64,000 nt of DNA from Ardenticatenales bacterium (GTDB lineage Bacteria; Chloroflexota; Anaerolineae; Promineifilales; Promineifilaceae), in assembly GCA_020634575.1 (NCBI GenBank), contig JACKBM010000014.1, positions 1 to 64,000 of the forward strand, in the 5' to 3' direction. The translations under genes and the position numbers were made by a program. Of this stretch, positions 10,419-18,957 are shown piece by piece; positions within the stretch are counted from its first letter, which is position 1; the number at the start of each line of letters is the position of its first letter. Under the pieces are notes generated by a model that searched no databases, was not told the origin of the DNA, and saw nothing but the letters and a program-made list of their open reading frames with translations.

Positions 10419-11066
10419 ATGATGCTGGAACCAATCACTATCCTTATCGCTGATGATCACACTCTGTTTCGTGATGGCCTGAAGGCGTTGTTTGGCTCTG
10501 TGGCAGATACCGTTGTCATCGGCGAGGCAACGACCGGGGCAGAAGCGATCCTGCAAGCAGAATTACACCAACCCGATGTCATCCTGATGGACATTCAAAT
10601 GCCGGATTTAAATGGCATCGAAGCCACTCGCCAGATCGTGCGGACCAGCCCCCACATAGGCGTGATCATCGTCACAATGTTTGAGGATAATGAGTCCCTT
10701 TTTGCGGCGATGCGGGCGGGCGCCCGTGGTTATGTGCTGAAAGGTGCTGATCAGGATGAAATGCTGCGGGCTATTCGGGCTGTGGCCAGGGGCGAAGCAC
10801 TATTTGGCCCCGCCATTGCCGCGCGCTTAATGAGCTTCTTTCAACCGATGCCTTCTCTGGCTGCCGCTGCCTTTCCCGAACTGACCGATAGAGAGATAGA
10901 TGTGTTGAAACTGCTGGCCAAAGGCTTGAGCAACCAGGAAATTGCTGACAGCCTGGTTGTTTCGGTCAAAACAGTTCGTAACCATCTCTCCAATATTTTC
11001 AGCAAGCTACAGGTGGCTGATCGGGTACAGGCTGTGATCCGGGCCAGAGAGGCGGGCCTGGGTTGA
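10419..11066 (+). CDS. NarL/FixJ-type response regulator
   Basis: A 215-residue regulator with a receiver domain (ADDHTLFRDGLKALF, phospho-acceptor Asp about residue 58 in LMDIQMPDLNG, switch Thr in IIVTMFEDNE, Lys in GYVLKGADQDE) and a C-terminal LuxR helix-turn-helix (LTDREIDVLKLLAKGLSNQE, VSVKTVRNHLSNIFSKLQV). It lies 18 bases downstream of the kinase gene and is almost surely its partner. This pair has the same architecture as the broken pair at 5528-7446, so it may be a surviving relative. Targets are unknown; the adjacent membrane-protein genes are candidates. Confidence 0.95.
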   Translation: MMLEPITILIADDHTLFRDGLKALFGSVADTVVIGEATTGAEAILQAELHQPDVILMDIQMPDLNGIEATRQIVRTSPHIGVIIVTMFEDNESLFAAMRAGARGYVLKGADQDEMLRAIRAVARGEALFGPAIAARLMSFFQPMPSLAAAAFPELTDREIDVLKLLAKGLSNQEIADSLVVSVKTVRNHLSNIFSKLQVADRVQAVIRAREAGLG

Positions 11067-11086
11067 GATGTTGCTGGTCCACCGGG

Positions 11087-11680
11087 TCAGGGTATTGCCT
11101 GTCTATTTTTCTCCAGCCAAAGGTTGACCCCCATCGCTGCCAGACCTAAAGCAAACAACGTTCGGAAGGCAAGAAATATTGCCGTGATTTCCTCACCGCT
11201 AAAAATGACGAAGCCCGTGACCCCCGTTAAGCCTGTGAAAAGGGGCAGCCATTGCCAGCGGGTGATCGTCGGCGTCCGCATATTGGTTACCCCGAAAATG
11301 ATCAGGCCCAGGAGCATAATCAGCATTCCCAACAGGACGAGGGCAAACAAAATTTCCGGCGCCCCATTCATGAAACTAACATGCCCGATTGCCGTGATCA
11401 GGCCGCCCCAGGCAAACATCCGGAAGGGAATACGGGCTGATTTGGCCGCGGGTGCGTAGCTTTTGAGAAAGCCGACGTAGCCTGTTATGAGCAGCAGCTG
11501 TCCGCAGGCGATGAGAAGACGATCTTCGCCGGAGATAAGGTCGGGCATATACTTGCCGAGGAAGAGCCGGCTCATTTCGTCGACCTTGTTGCCCAGGAAG
11601 AGCAGGTTACCCAGGGCAAAGGCTGCTCCGGCGACGCGAGAAAAGGGGAAGGCTTTTGGGATGGAAACAGTTGTTTGCAT
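11087..11680 (-). CDS. Membrane protein of unknown function
   Basis: A 197-residue protein with about six predicted transmembrane segments, among them VAGAAFALGNLLFLG, LLIACGQLLLITGYVGFL, ILFALVLLGMLIMLLGLIIF and LFALGLAAMGVNLWL. It is convergent with the response regulator, whose stop is 21 bases away. No enzyme motif is visible. Alternating small and aromatic residues in helix turns resemble DUF-type four- to six-helix membrane proteins. Function cannot be assigned. Confidence 0.65.
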   Translation of the reverse strand: MQTTVSIPKAFPFSRVAGAAFALGNLLFLGNKVDEMSRLFLGKYMPDLISGEDRLLIACGQLLLITGYVGFLKSYAPAAKSARIPFRMFAWGGLITAIGHVSFMNGAPEILFALVLLGMLIMLLGLIIFGVTNMRTPTITRWQWLPLFTGLTGVTGFVIFSGEEITAIFLAFRTLFALGLAAMGVNLWLEKNRQAIP

Positions 11681-11933
11681 TGTGTACTGGCGAACGGTTA
11701 ACCGCTATCGATCTACTCGCCGGGCTGTGGCAAATAGAACTCGTTACCGCATATAGCCAGGTGACGTAAATGTAAAGCCGACTGTGTCCTGTTGTCATGG
11801 GGCGGCTGTCCCGGTTTATTCGGGAAGTTGGCAGCGGTCCGGGGGCGATCCAGCCGATTGAGGAACGCTGAATTTCAATTTTCGGCGGGGAAATTGCGGG
11901 CTGTGGGGCTCCCGGTCTTGCGGAGGTTTGGCT

Positions 11934-13694
11934 TTAAGGGCGGGTCACTGTCACCAGGCTGTCAATGGGCAGGTCGGTGATGGTGGAATGCAGGCCATCG
12001 GGCCAGATGATTTCGAGGGTGAGGTTTGTACCGGCCGGTAACCCAAAATGAACGCGCGCCGGATCACCAGAGAGGTAGCCGGAGGCGGCCTTGAGATCGC
12101 GGTAGTAACTGCCCTCCTCGCTGTGCAGGACGAGGGCGGCGCCGATGGCCCGCTCGTTGCCGCTGCCCGGCCAGAAAAGGTCAACCTGCAGGCTGTGGCC
12201 GCCGCAGAGCTGGTTTTCAAATAGCTGGGCCGGCGCGCGCAGGTTGTTGACGACGATGTCGAGGTCGCCATCGCCATCCAGGTCCGCCATGCTCATGCCG
12301 CGGCCGCTGGCGGTAGCGCCCAGGTTCCAGCGGGGCATAGGCGCAAAGCCGGTGCCGCCCTCATTACGCAGCGCCTGGTTTTCTTCAACCAGCTCATGGT
12401 CAGGCAAATGGGCAAATGTGGTTTGCTCCATGAAGCCGTTGACCACATACAAATCCACAAAGCCGTCCTGATCCAGATCCCCGAACTTGCTGGACCAGCT
12501 CCAGCCGGTCGCATTCACGCCGAGCGCCGCCGCCGCATCGTGCCAACCGGCGCCGTCGGCCATCTGCAGCACATTGGCCATCGTCTGCGGGTCGTCTGGC
12601 GGGTGGGGGTCATCCATCATCGAACTCATGACGGGGTCCCAGGCGGCCATCGTCTCGCTGTCTTCCTGGTAGGGGTGCATGTCGCTGGCGAACAGCTCGC
12701 GCTGGCCATTGTTGTCGATGTCGGCAAAGTCCAGGCTCATGGTGCTGTGGGTGGTCGTGTCGTAAGGCTCCTGGGCAAGCCAGCCCTCGTCTGACCAATA
12801 CCAGACAAAATCAGGCACGGCAAAATCATTGCCGACCTGGATATCGAGCCGGCCATCGCCGTTCAGGTCGACCAGGGCCAGCGCCAACGCCTGCGCCTGC
12901 TCAGCCAGCCGCTGGGCCCGAAAGGTGCCCTCATCATTCGTATAGACATAGACGCCGGCCTGGTTGCTGCTCAGAAACTCATGGCCAAAATTGGCGAGCA
13001 GGGCGGCATCATAAGTGGCGGCCACAAAATCGAGGTCGCCATCCCGATCCAGGTCAGCCCAGTTAATAGCGTAAAGGGGTTTATCCACGCCGGGCAACAG
13101 CTCGCGCATGAAGATGCCGTCGCCCATGTTGTGCCAGAAGTTGGGGGCGCTGCTGGTGCGCGTGAAGACGATATCCAGCCGGCCATCGTCATCCAGGTCA
13201 ATGATGTTGGCGGCCCGGGCGTCACCTTCGCCCAGCGGTTCACGCCGGAATTGCAGGTCGCCATCGTTCCATAAAATACTGTTTGGCCCAGCATGATTGG
13301 CCAGCACAATATCCAGGTCGCCATCGCCGTCCAGATCGTTGATGGCCACGCCGCCGCCATTGGCCTCAAACATGCGCACGTCGTTGCCGCCGGGCACATC
13401 AGTTGTGTGGGCCAGGGTGTGGGCGATAAAGTTGCCATTACAGCGCTCCGCGGTGAGCGCCACCGGCGCAACCTCCGCCGCCACCGGCGCCATCGCCTCA
13501 TCCACACTCGCCCCACACGCCACCAGCAGAAGTAGCGCGGCCACGCTTGTTGCCAGGATAAGCCAAAATTTTTGCCACGGATACTTCGCTACGCTCAGCA
13601 CAAGTTTAACACGGATTGGGCACGGATTTTTCTTGGTAGAAAGAACCAAAAATCCGTGAAAATCCGTGTTAATCCGTGGCAAAAAACTCTTCAT
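11934..13694 (-). CDS. FG-GAP/VCBS repeat lipoprotein with ASPIC/UnbV C-terminal domain
   Basis: A surface protein with a lipobox (ALLLLVACG) and seven visible calcium-type repeats: DLDGDGDLDIVLANH, DLDDDGRLDIVF, DLDRDGDLDFVAA, DLNGDGRLDIQVG, DIDNNGQRELFAS, DLDQDGFVDLYVV and DLDGDGDLDIVVNN. These build a seven-bladed beta-propeller. The C-terminus (about 80 residues, with VHFGLPAGTNLTLEIIWPDG) matches the ASPIC/UnbV domain of CRTAC-like proteins. It is the last gene of the sugar-transport operon, so glycan binding at the cell surface is inferred. The open frame begins at ATG 13694, but its first ~30 codons lie in an inverted-repeat element; GTG 13601 would place the lipobox at a normal distance and is a serious alternative start. 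Confidence 0.85.
   Translation of the reverse strand: MKSFLPRINTDFHGFLVLSTKKNPCPIRVKLVLSVAKYPWQKFWLILATSVAALLLLVACGASVDEAMAPVAAEVAPVALTAERCNGNFIAHTLAHTTDVPGGNDVRMFEANGGGVAINDLDGDGDLDIVLANHAGPNSILWNDGDLQFRREPLGEGDARAANIIDLDDDGRLDIVFTRTSSAPNFWHNMGDGIFMRELLPGVDKPLYAINWADLDRDGDLDFVAATYDAALLANFGHEFLSSNQAGVYVYTNDEGTFRAQRLAEQAQALALALVDLNGDGRLDIQVGNDFAVPDFVWYWSDEGWLAQEPYDTTTHSTMSLDFADIDNNGQRELFASDMHPYQEDSETMAAWDPVMSSMMDDPHPPDDPQTMANVLQMADGAGWHDAAAALGVNATGWSWSSKFGDLDQDGFVDLYVVNGFMEQTTFAHLPDHELVEENQALRNEGGTGFAPMPRWNLGATASGRGMSMADLDGDGDLDIVVNNLRAPAQLFENQLCGGHSLQVDLFWPGSGNERAIGAALVLHSEEGSYYRDLKAASGYLSGDPARVHFGLPAGTNLTLEIIWPDGLHSTITDLPIDSLVTVTRP
13569..13685. repeat. Nested inverted-repeat element, CACGGATTAA word type
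   Basis: A 117-base element whose ends (13569-13581 and 13673-13685) are perfect 13-base inverted copies. The interior is made of short degenerate words of the CACGGATT kind on the left and their complements on the right. It also contains, at ~13582-13606, an insert complementary to CTTGTGCTGAGCG-AGCGAAG that recurs in the elements at 17298 and 23293. It lies between the MalG-type permease and the FG-GAP gene and runs into the latter's annotated N-terminus. Confidence 0.85.
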
Positions 13695-13725
13695 ACAGCC
13701 GCGACCCCTGCTCCTCTCAGCGCGG

Positions 13726-14592
13726 TTAACCCTTAAGGCCGGCGTTGACGGACATGCCTTTGATGAACCAGTTCTGGGCGAAGAAGTAGACGATCAGCAC
13801 CGGCATCATGGCAATGACCGCGGCGGCCATCAGCAGCTCCCAGCGGACGTAATATTGCCCCTGGAAAAAGGTCAGGCCAACCGGCACCGTCAACATTTCC
13901 GCGGAGTTAGTGACAACCAGGGGCCAGAGCAGGCTGTTCCAGATGCCCAGAAAGACAAAGACGGCCAGGGCACCCAGCACCGGCAGGCTATTGGGCAAAA
14001 TGATTTGCCACCAGATGCGCAGGGAGGAGGCGCCATCCATCCGAGCTGCTTCGTCCAGCTCGGTGGGGATGCCGCGGAAATATTGGCGCATCAGGAAGGT
14101 GCTGAAGGCGGAGAAGGAGGGGGGGATGATCAGGGCGGCGTAGGTGTCGAACCAGCCCAGCCGGTTGACGATGATGAAGTTGGGCAGCAACAGGATGGCG
14201 AACGGGATCATCAGGGCGATGAGATAGATAAAAAAGAGCGTATCACGGCCGCGAAAGCGCAGCCGGGCAAAGGCGAAGGCGGCCAGCGAGGCGGTGCCAA
14301 TCTGCAGCAGCGTCACGGAGACGGCGACGATGACGCTGTTCAGGTAAAAGCGGCTGAAAGGGACTGAGTTCCAGGCGATGCTGTAATTTTCCCAGGCAAA
14401 AACTTCCGGGATCCAGCGCGGCGGAAAATCGGCGAAGATGGCGCTGCGCTCTTTGAGTGAGGTGCTCAGCATCCAGAAAAACGGCAGCAGCATGATTGCA
14501 CAGCCGGCAATGAGGATGACATGCAGGGCGACGTGGCGCCATTGAATTGGCCGCTTCTTCGGGGTTGGCTTGGGGACACTGCTTACAGCCAT
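13726..14592 (-). CDS. Carbohydrate ABC transporter permease, MalG type
   Basis: A 288-residue inner-membrane permease with six hydrophobic segments. The EAA loop that docks the ATPase is visible as DEAARMDGASSLRIWWQIIL in the cytoplasmic loop before the last helices, and the end FFAQNWFIKGMSVNAGLKG is typical for CUT1 transporters (residual 'GAVKG' tail). It starts 6 bases after the stop of the MalF-type permease and forms the membrane heterodimer with it. No ATPase gene is in the operon, so a shared MsmK-like ATPase encoded elsewhere is inferred, as is usual for CUT1 systems of this layout. Confidence 0.95.
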   Translation of the reverse strand: MAVSSVPKPTPKKRPIQWRHVALHVILIAGCAIMLLPFFWMLSTSLKERSAIFADFPPRWIPEVFAWENYSIAWNSVPFSRFYLNSVIVAVSVTLLQIGTASLAAFAFARLRFRGRDTLFFIYLIALMIPFAILLLPNFIIVNRLGWFDTYAALIIPPSFSAFSTFLMRQYFRGIPTELDEAARMDGASSLRIWWQIILPNSLPVLGALAVFVFLGIWNSLLWPLVVTNSAEMLTVPVGLTFFQGQYYVRWELLMAAAVIAMMPVLIVYFFAQNWFIKGMSVNAGLKG

Positions 14593-14598
14593 GACGCC

Positions 14599-15636
14599 TT
14601 ACTCCGTTTCATAATGAACCCAACGCTTTTGCAGCTGCATCTGCGCCAGCGTCAGGATAAAAACAATGCCAAACAACACCCAGGCAATCGCCGCCGCCTT
14701 GCCCATCCGCTGAAAGCTGAAGGCGTTCTGGTACAGGTAGATGACGATCGACATCGAAGCCGGTGGCAGCTGGCCCTGGGTATTGGCCGTCATCACAAAG
14801 GGCTCTTCGAAGATCTGGAAGGCGCCAATCATCTGAATGACCAGCAGGAAAAAGGTGGTCGGGCTGACCAGGGGAATGGTGATGTTGCGGATGCGCTGCC
14901 AGGTGCTGGCGCCATCGACCTTCGCGGCCTCATACAACGCTTCTGGCACCCCTTGCAGTGCGGCCAGATAGATCACCATCGTGAAGCCAACGTTTTTCCA
15001 CAACGTCAGCAAAACGACGCCCGGTTTGGCCCAGGCGGGGTCGTTGAGCCAATCCGGCGGGGCCAGGTAAGTGCGCACAAAGTCGGCGACGGCGACGTTG
15101 TTGGCGACCCAATCCTGTTCGAAAAGCCGGTCGACGCCCCACCACATCCAGGAGGCCAGGATGCCGCTGTCCCGGTTGAGCAAAAATTGAAAGACCATCG
15201 CTGCGGCGACGATACTGGTGACCACCGGCATGAAGTAGATCATGCGGTAGACACCCATGCCGCGCAGACCACTGTTGAGCATCAGGGCCAGAGCAAAGCC
15301 AAAGATGAGCTGAATCGGCGCGATGGTCAGCATGTAGAAGAAGGTATTGGTCAGGACCCGGCCCATCAGCGGGTCGCGCGTGGCCAGTTCGACGTAATTG
15401 TCGACGCCGACAAATTCGGCCGGGGTCAGCAAATCCCAGCGATAAAAGCTGAGGATAAGCGAGGCGATGATGGGAAAGATGACGAAGGTGATGAAGCCAA
15501 GCAGACTGGGCAGCAAGAACAGATACCCTTCCGGCTGCTGGTCGGCGCGCCAGACGCCAAAGCCGAGGCGGCGCAGCCAGGGCCTCCGGGCCGGTTGGCT
15601 TTCTTTGCTTGTGGGGACAGCCAGAGGTTCCGTCAT
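14599..15636 (-). CDS. Carbohydrate ABC transporter permease, MalF/UgpA type
   Basis: A 345-residue permease with a ~40-residue cytoplasmic N-terminus and six helices (GYLFLLPSLLGFITFVIFPI is the first). The EAA motif appears as YEAAKVDGASTWQRIRNITI followed by PLVSPTTFFLLV. A ~40-residue insertion between the helices (ASWMWWGVDRLFEQDW...) is longer than in minimal family members. It partners the MalG-type permease directly downstream. Upstream, between it and the binding-protein gene, is an inverted-repeat element that probably forms a hairpin in the transcript. Confidence 0.95.
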   Translation of the reverse strand: MTEPLAVPTSKESQPARRPWLRRLGFGVWRADQQPEGYLFLLPSLLGFITFVIFPIIASLILSFYRWDLLTPAEFVGVDNYVELATRDPLMGRVLTNTFFYMLTIAPIQLIFGFALALMLNSGLRGMGVYRMIYFMPVVTSIVAAAMVFQFLLNRDSGILASWMWWGVDRLFEQDWVANNVAVADFVRTYLAPPDWLNDPAWAKPGVVLLTLWKNVGFTMVIYLAALQGVPEALYEAAKVDGASTWQRIRNITIPLVSPTTFFLLVIQMIGAFQIFEEPFVMTANTQGQLPPASMSIVIYLYQNAFSFQRMGKAAAIAWVLFGIVFILTLAQMQLQKRWVHYETE

Positions 15637-15676
15637 CTCCTTCTCCGGGTGCGAACGGGTGGTTTGGGTGAAGTGC

Positions 15677-15769
15677 CTGGAGCCAAGGAATAAATTCCAT
15701 GGCTGAGTTAGAAAAAGTGCCCTAAGGCACTTGGTCTATCTAAGCCTTGGGATTTATCCCATGGCTCCA
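15677..15769. repeat. Intercistronic inverted repeat between binding-protein and permease genes
   Basis: Arms 15677-15703 and 15743-15769 match in 23 of 27 positions as inverted copies, and each arm is itself nearly self-complementary around ATAAAT. Between them lies a perfect hairpin AAGTGCC-CTAA-GGCACTT-like core (15715-15732). On the minus-strand transcript it falls 48 bases after the binding-protein stop and before the MalF-type gene. This is where transport operons often keep a stabilising or attenuating hairpin. Confidence 0.8.
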
Positions 15770-15817
15770 GGGTGCTGGGGATCGGCAATCACCAACCCCC
15801 AGCACCATTCGAGCGGA

Positions 15818-17239
15818 TTATTGATTAGCCAGGAATTCGTCAACCGCGTCGCAGACGCCAGGTAGGACGTCTGCCGGCGCGACTTCGCCGGCCCAGATCT
15901 GGGTCAGGACAGGGCTGATGAAGGTTCCGTTGACCTCACCCCAGCTGCCAAAGAAGGCGCCAGTAGCGGTGGTGGACCCTTCAGCCTGAATGAGGAACGC
16001 CTCACGCCCTGGCGGCAGATTGTCGTTGCCCATCCAGGGATCGCCTTCAGCGGCGGAACGGATTGGCGGGAACGCCTCACCGGTGGCCGGGTAGATGGCC
16101 AGGCCGCCTTCCGGGCTTTGCAGGAACTGGATGAAGTCCCAGGCCAGATCTTTCTTCTCGCTGACAGCGCTCATCGTCCAGGCAGCGCCGCCCGCACCAG
16201 TGGCGCGGATCCCGCCGGGCGCAGTCGGTACCGGGGCGACATCGTAGTTCATGCCCGCGGCGTTGAAGGCCGGCACACGGCTGGCGTTCTGGATGATCAT
16301 GGAAACCTGTTCACTCTGGAAAACGGCGCTGTCGCCGCCCGCCTGGTTCAGGTTGGCGTCACGCATAGCCAGACCATCATTCATCAGGCCAGCGATAAAC
16401 TCAAACGCCCCGATTGATTCCGGGGAATCGAGCTGGCAGCTGGTCGGGTTGAACGGGTCATCGAACAGGCCGCCGCCATTGGAGACGAGGAACTGGCCGT
16501 ATTTGCCGCCTTCCATGCCCAGGCCATACCGCTCGACGCGACCGCTGGCTGAAGTGATCGTCAGCGCTTCGGCTGCAGCGCGCAGGTCATCCCAGGTCCA
16601 GCTGGCATCCGGGTAATCCAGGCCGGCTTCGTCGAAATGGTCCTTGTTGTAGTAGAGCACTTCCAGACCGATGTCGCGCGGGAAGCCGTAGATGTTGCCA
16701 TCGTATTTCATGATGTCGATGGCGCCATTCCAGTAGTCGCCCACGTCGTAGCCGGAGGCATCGATGTAGCTATCCAGCGGCTCCAGGACGCCGTCGGCGG
16801 CGTATTGGGGCACCGGGGAAAGGAACAGAACATCGGGGATGGCTTCATCGTCGCCAGCAGCCCAGAGGGTCTGCAGCTTGGTGAAGTAATCACCCCAGGG
16901 CTGGGCCCACAGCTCGACGGTGACATTAGGATTGGCTTCCATGTAAGCATCAGCCACCAATTGGTGTGTGGCGATCTCTTCCGGGCTGCCCCACATTCCC
17001 CAAAGCAGGGTTTGCTGGTCGCCGCTTTCGGCCATTTCTTCGTCGTCAGGCTCCTGGGCCATGGGGTCTTCTTCGGTGTCCGGTTCGGCAGCGTCGGGTT
17101 CTTCGCTGGTTTCCCCAGCCGTTTCGACTGTGGGTTCTGCTTCCATCTCCTCGTCGGCAGTGTCACCGCCGCAAGCAGCCAGAAGCAGAGCAAAGATCAC
17201 GAGCATGCTGAGCCGGAAAAGTCGGTGTTTAAACAGCAT
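15818..17239 (-). CDS. Sugar ABC transporter substrate-binding lipoprotein
   Basis: A 473-residue protein with a lipoprotein signal (MLFKHRLFRLSMLVIFALLL, lipobox LLAACGG) then a 70-residue acidic, Glu/Asp/Pro-rich linker (DEEMEAEPTVE...TEEDPMAQEPDDEEMAES) that would act as a flexible tether. The mature part reads as a SBP_bac_1 (CUT1) protein: GMWGSPEEIATHQLVADAY, LWAAGDDEAIPDVLF, YGFPRDIGLEVLYYNKDHFD and GAAWTMSAVSEKKDLAWDFI. ATG 17239 is chosen because AGGAAG lies just upstream; the frame is open 132 bases further, but that stretch is an intergenic repeat. Partner of the two permeases downstream. The neighbouring GH100-like gene suggests a glucoside or sucrose-like ligand, which is inference. 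Confidence 0.94.
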   Translation of the reverse strand: MLFKHRLFRLSMLVIFALLLAACGGDTADEEMEAEPTVETAGETSEEPDAAEPDTEEDPMAQEPDDEEMAESGDQQTLLWGMWGSPEEIATHQLVADAYMEANPNVTVELWAQPWGDYFTKLQTLWAAGDDEAIPDVLFLSPVPQYAADGVLEPLDSYIDASGYDVGDYWNGAIDIMKYDGNIYGFPRDIGLEVLYYNKDHFDEAGLDYPDASWTWDDLRAAAEALTITSASGRVERYGLGMEGGKYGQFLVSNGGGLFDDPFNPTSCQLDSPESIGAFEFIAGLMNDGLAMRDANLNQAGGDSAVFQSEQVSMIIQNASRVPAFNAAGMNYDVAPVPTAPGGIRATGAGGAAWTMSAVSEKKDLAWDFIQFLQSPEGGLAIYPATGEAFPPIRSAAEGDPWMGNDNLPPGREAFLIQAEGSTTATGAFFGSWGEVNGTFISPVLTQIWAGEVAPADVLPGVCDAVDEFLANQ

Positions 17240-17297
17240 CTTTCTTCCTCCAGATGGTTTGACAATAAAGCAAACTGCAAAGCAGCTAAGAGCTTTA

Positions 17298-17378
17298 GCC
17301 GCGAATACTTCGCTTCGCTCAGTACAAGTTCTGCGAATTTCCGCAAAAATATTAGCGATAATTCGCGCCATTCGCGGC
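17298..17378. repeat. Nested inverted-repeat element, GCGAAT word type
   Basis: Ends GCCGCGAAT (17298-17306) and ATTCGCGGC (17370-17378) are perfect inverted copies. Inside, TGCGAAT and ATTCGCGCC words repeat in both orientations. A copy of the shared insert (complement of CTTGTACTGAGCGAAGCGAAG) fills 17305-17329. The element lies between the glycosidase stop and the binding-protein start in the same operon. Confidence 0.8.
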
Positions 17379-17387
17379 CAAAACCTC

Positions 17388-18725
17388 CTACGCTACGGGT
17401 CCGCCACCGGGGCGGATCGTGAAATCGTTGTTTTCGGCGGCGACGGCGGCGTACGGTTTGGCGGCGATGAGGTCAGCGAAGAGGGGTAACCGGCCGGTCA
17501 CCACCGCCTTTTCCGCATAAAGATACATCGCCGCCGACCACGCCTGTTCATTGTAGCCCATTGGGTGGCCGCTTTCACCATGCAGCCATTCATTAAACGA
17601 CCAGGTCTGCTCGATCCCCTGCTGGTTGGCTCGCGCCAGCTCCAGCAGCTGTTGTTCCGCCCTGTCCTGCCAACCGTGCGCGACCAGGGCGGCCACATGG
17701 AAGCCGCCGACCATCGGCCAGATGCCGCCATTGTGATATTGATTGGGCAAGTTCAGGTTCCGACTGCGGAAATATTGCCGCCAGTCGTTTTCGCCAGGGT
17801 AGATTGGTGGGTGGATTGCTTTTGTGGGGAAGGGTTCAGCCGCACCAACCTGGTAGAGATAACGCAGAATGTGCTCCCGCCGGTGCCCATCCGCGATCCC
17901 CGTTAATATGGCCAGACAGTTGCCAAGTATATCACACCAATCCCCATACTCCCGAAAGCCAACCCAGGGCAGGTAGTAGGGGCGGCTGGAGATGGTGCCG
18001 ATGTTGTGATAAAGCATGAACCATTCCAGCCGGATGCTTTTGAGCCGGTCCAGATGCTCGGCAAAATGCTCAGCCACCCAGCAGCGGTCGATCCACATGA
18101 GCAGATTAATTCGCTCATGGATGTCGGCCGTCGTGATGTTGAGCTCCTCGCAGTTTGTCGCCTGGGGTAGCTGGGCGTGCAGTTCCTGGTAAGCGAGGTG
18201 GGCGGCGTAGTAGAGCGTGTTGTCGTACAGTGTGTTGTAGCGGATGGAAATCAGGTCCATCCAGTTGCCGGCCTCCGGCGTCTCCAGGAGGCCGCATTCG
18301 TTCATATCCTGGTATTCCAGCCAGGCGATTGCTTTGCAGAGGTTGGGCCACTGGCCGGCGAGAAAAGCCTGGTCCTGGCTGACCAGCCAGTAGAGGTAAT
18401 GTGTGATAATGAACCAGAGGTTGGCATCAACAGCACCGGCATTTTCGGTGCTGACGTAACCATTTTCCGGGGTGACGTTGAGTGGAATCAGCCCTTTGCG
18501 TGATTGGTACCGCCCTAGCGTTTCCAGGCCGGCTCGAACGGTGGCGATCAGGTCAGGGTCACCCGTGGCGACGGCGCCCAGGGCGGTGATGGCGTTGTCG
18601 CGGGCCCAGATTTGCGGGTAACCGGCCGGTAACCCCGACGCCCTGAATCCGTACGGCGTCCGGCAACGATGCAGGATTGCCGACGCCTTCTCATGCGCTT
18701 CGCTGAGGATATGGGCCGTTTGCAA
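17388..18725 (-). CDS. GH100-like (alpha/alpha)6-barrel glycosidase
   Basis: A 445-residue soluble protein without a signal peptide, so the substrate is cut in the cytoplasm. Motifs include QIWARDNAITALGA near the N-terminus, WMDLISIRYNTLYDNTLYY, QYHNGGIWPMVGGFHVAALV and FNEWLHGESGHPMGYNEQAW. This set fits GH100 neutral/alkaline invertase-like and amylo-1,6-glucosidase-like proteins; the exact substrate is uncertain. The first in-frame start is TTG at 18725 with GGGGGTGAT directly upstream; no ATG or GTG exists in frame above it. It is the first gene of the operon glycosidase - binding protein - two permeases - FG-GAP lipoprotein, which supports uptake then cytoplasmic hydrolysis of an oligosaccharide. 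Confidence 0.8.
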   Translation of the reverse strand: MQTAHILSEAHEKASAILHRCRTPYGFRASGLPAGYPQIWARDNAITALGAVATGDPDLIATVRAGLETLGRYQSRKGLIPLNVTPENGYVSTENAGAVDANLWFIITHYLYWLVSQDQAFLAGQWPNLCKAIAWLEYQDMNECGLLETPEAGNWMDLISIRYNTLYDNTLYYAAHLAYQELHAQLPQATNCEELNITTADIHERINLLMWIDRCWVAEHFAEHLDRLKSIRLEWFMLYHNIGTISSRPYYLPWVGFREYGDWCDILGNCLAILTGIADGHRREHILRYLYQVGAAEPFPTKAIHPPIYPGENDWRQYFRSRNLNLPNQYHNGGIWPMVGGFHVAALVAHGWQDRAEQQLLELARANQQGIEQTWSFNEWLHGESGHPMGYNEQAWSAAMYLYAEKAVVTGRLPLFADLIAAKPYAAVAAENNDFTIRPGGGPVA

Positions 18726-18752
18726 AAATCACCCCCATGCTTGCCACAAACT

Positions 18753-18816
18753 GGTCACACATCATGACCCGCTCAACCATGGAGGTATTATAGCCAGCTT
18801 TGAACCTGATTGTCAG
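18753..18816 (-). promoter_or_regulatory. Sigma-70-like promoter and candidate operator of the glycosidase/sugar-transport operon
   Basis: On the minus strand a -35 CTGACA (complement of 18811-18816) and a perfect -10 TATAAT (complement of 18787-18792) are separated by 18 bases. Just downstream of the expected start, GGTCA (18753-18757) and TGACC (18765-18769) form an inverted repeat with a 7-base spacer, well placed as a repressor site. The promoter sits ~55 bases above the TTG start at 18725. Confidence 0.7.
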
Positions 18817-18957
18817 GCTCGCTGGTGCCTATCAAAAACGTGGCCAAGACACATTGAAAGCAACGAGGCCGCAATTGTCGGCGTATGAACCTAACTTCAA
18901 GCATAATTCCGCCTGTGCTATACTTCCCGAAGAATTTTGCATGCGCAGAAAAAGCCA

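Noticed and set aside
14521..15693. A 390-codon open frame on the plus strand opposite the MalF-type permease gene
   Set aside because: It is antisense to a clear permease; its composition is His/Gln/Asp/Gly/Arg-rich, as expected from the opposite strand of GC-rich coding DNA, and no domain is visible.
17240..17371. Upstream extension of the sugar-binding protein by 44 residues
   Set aside because: The added part is encoded by the intergenic repeat, and a ribosome site plus signal peptide start at ATG 17239.
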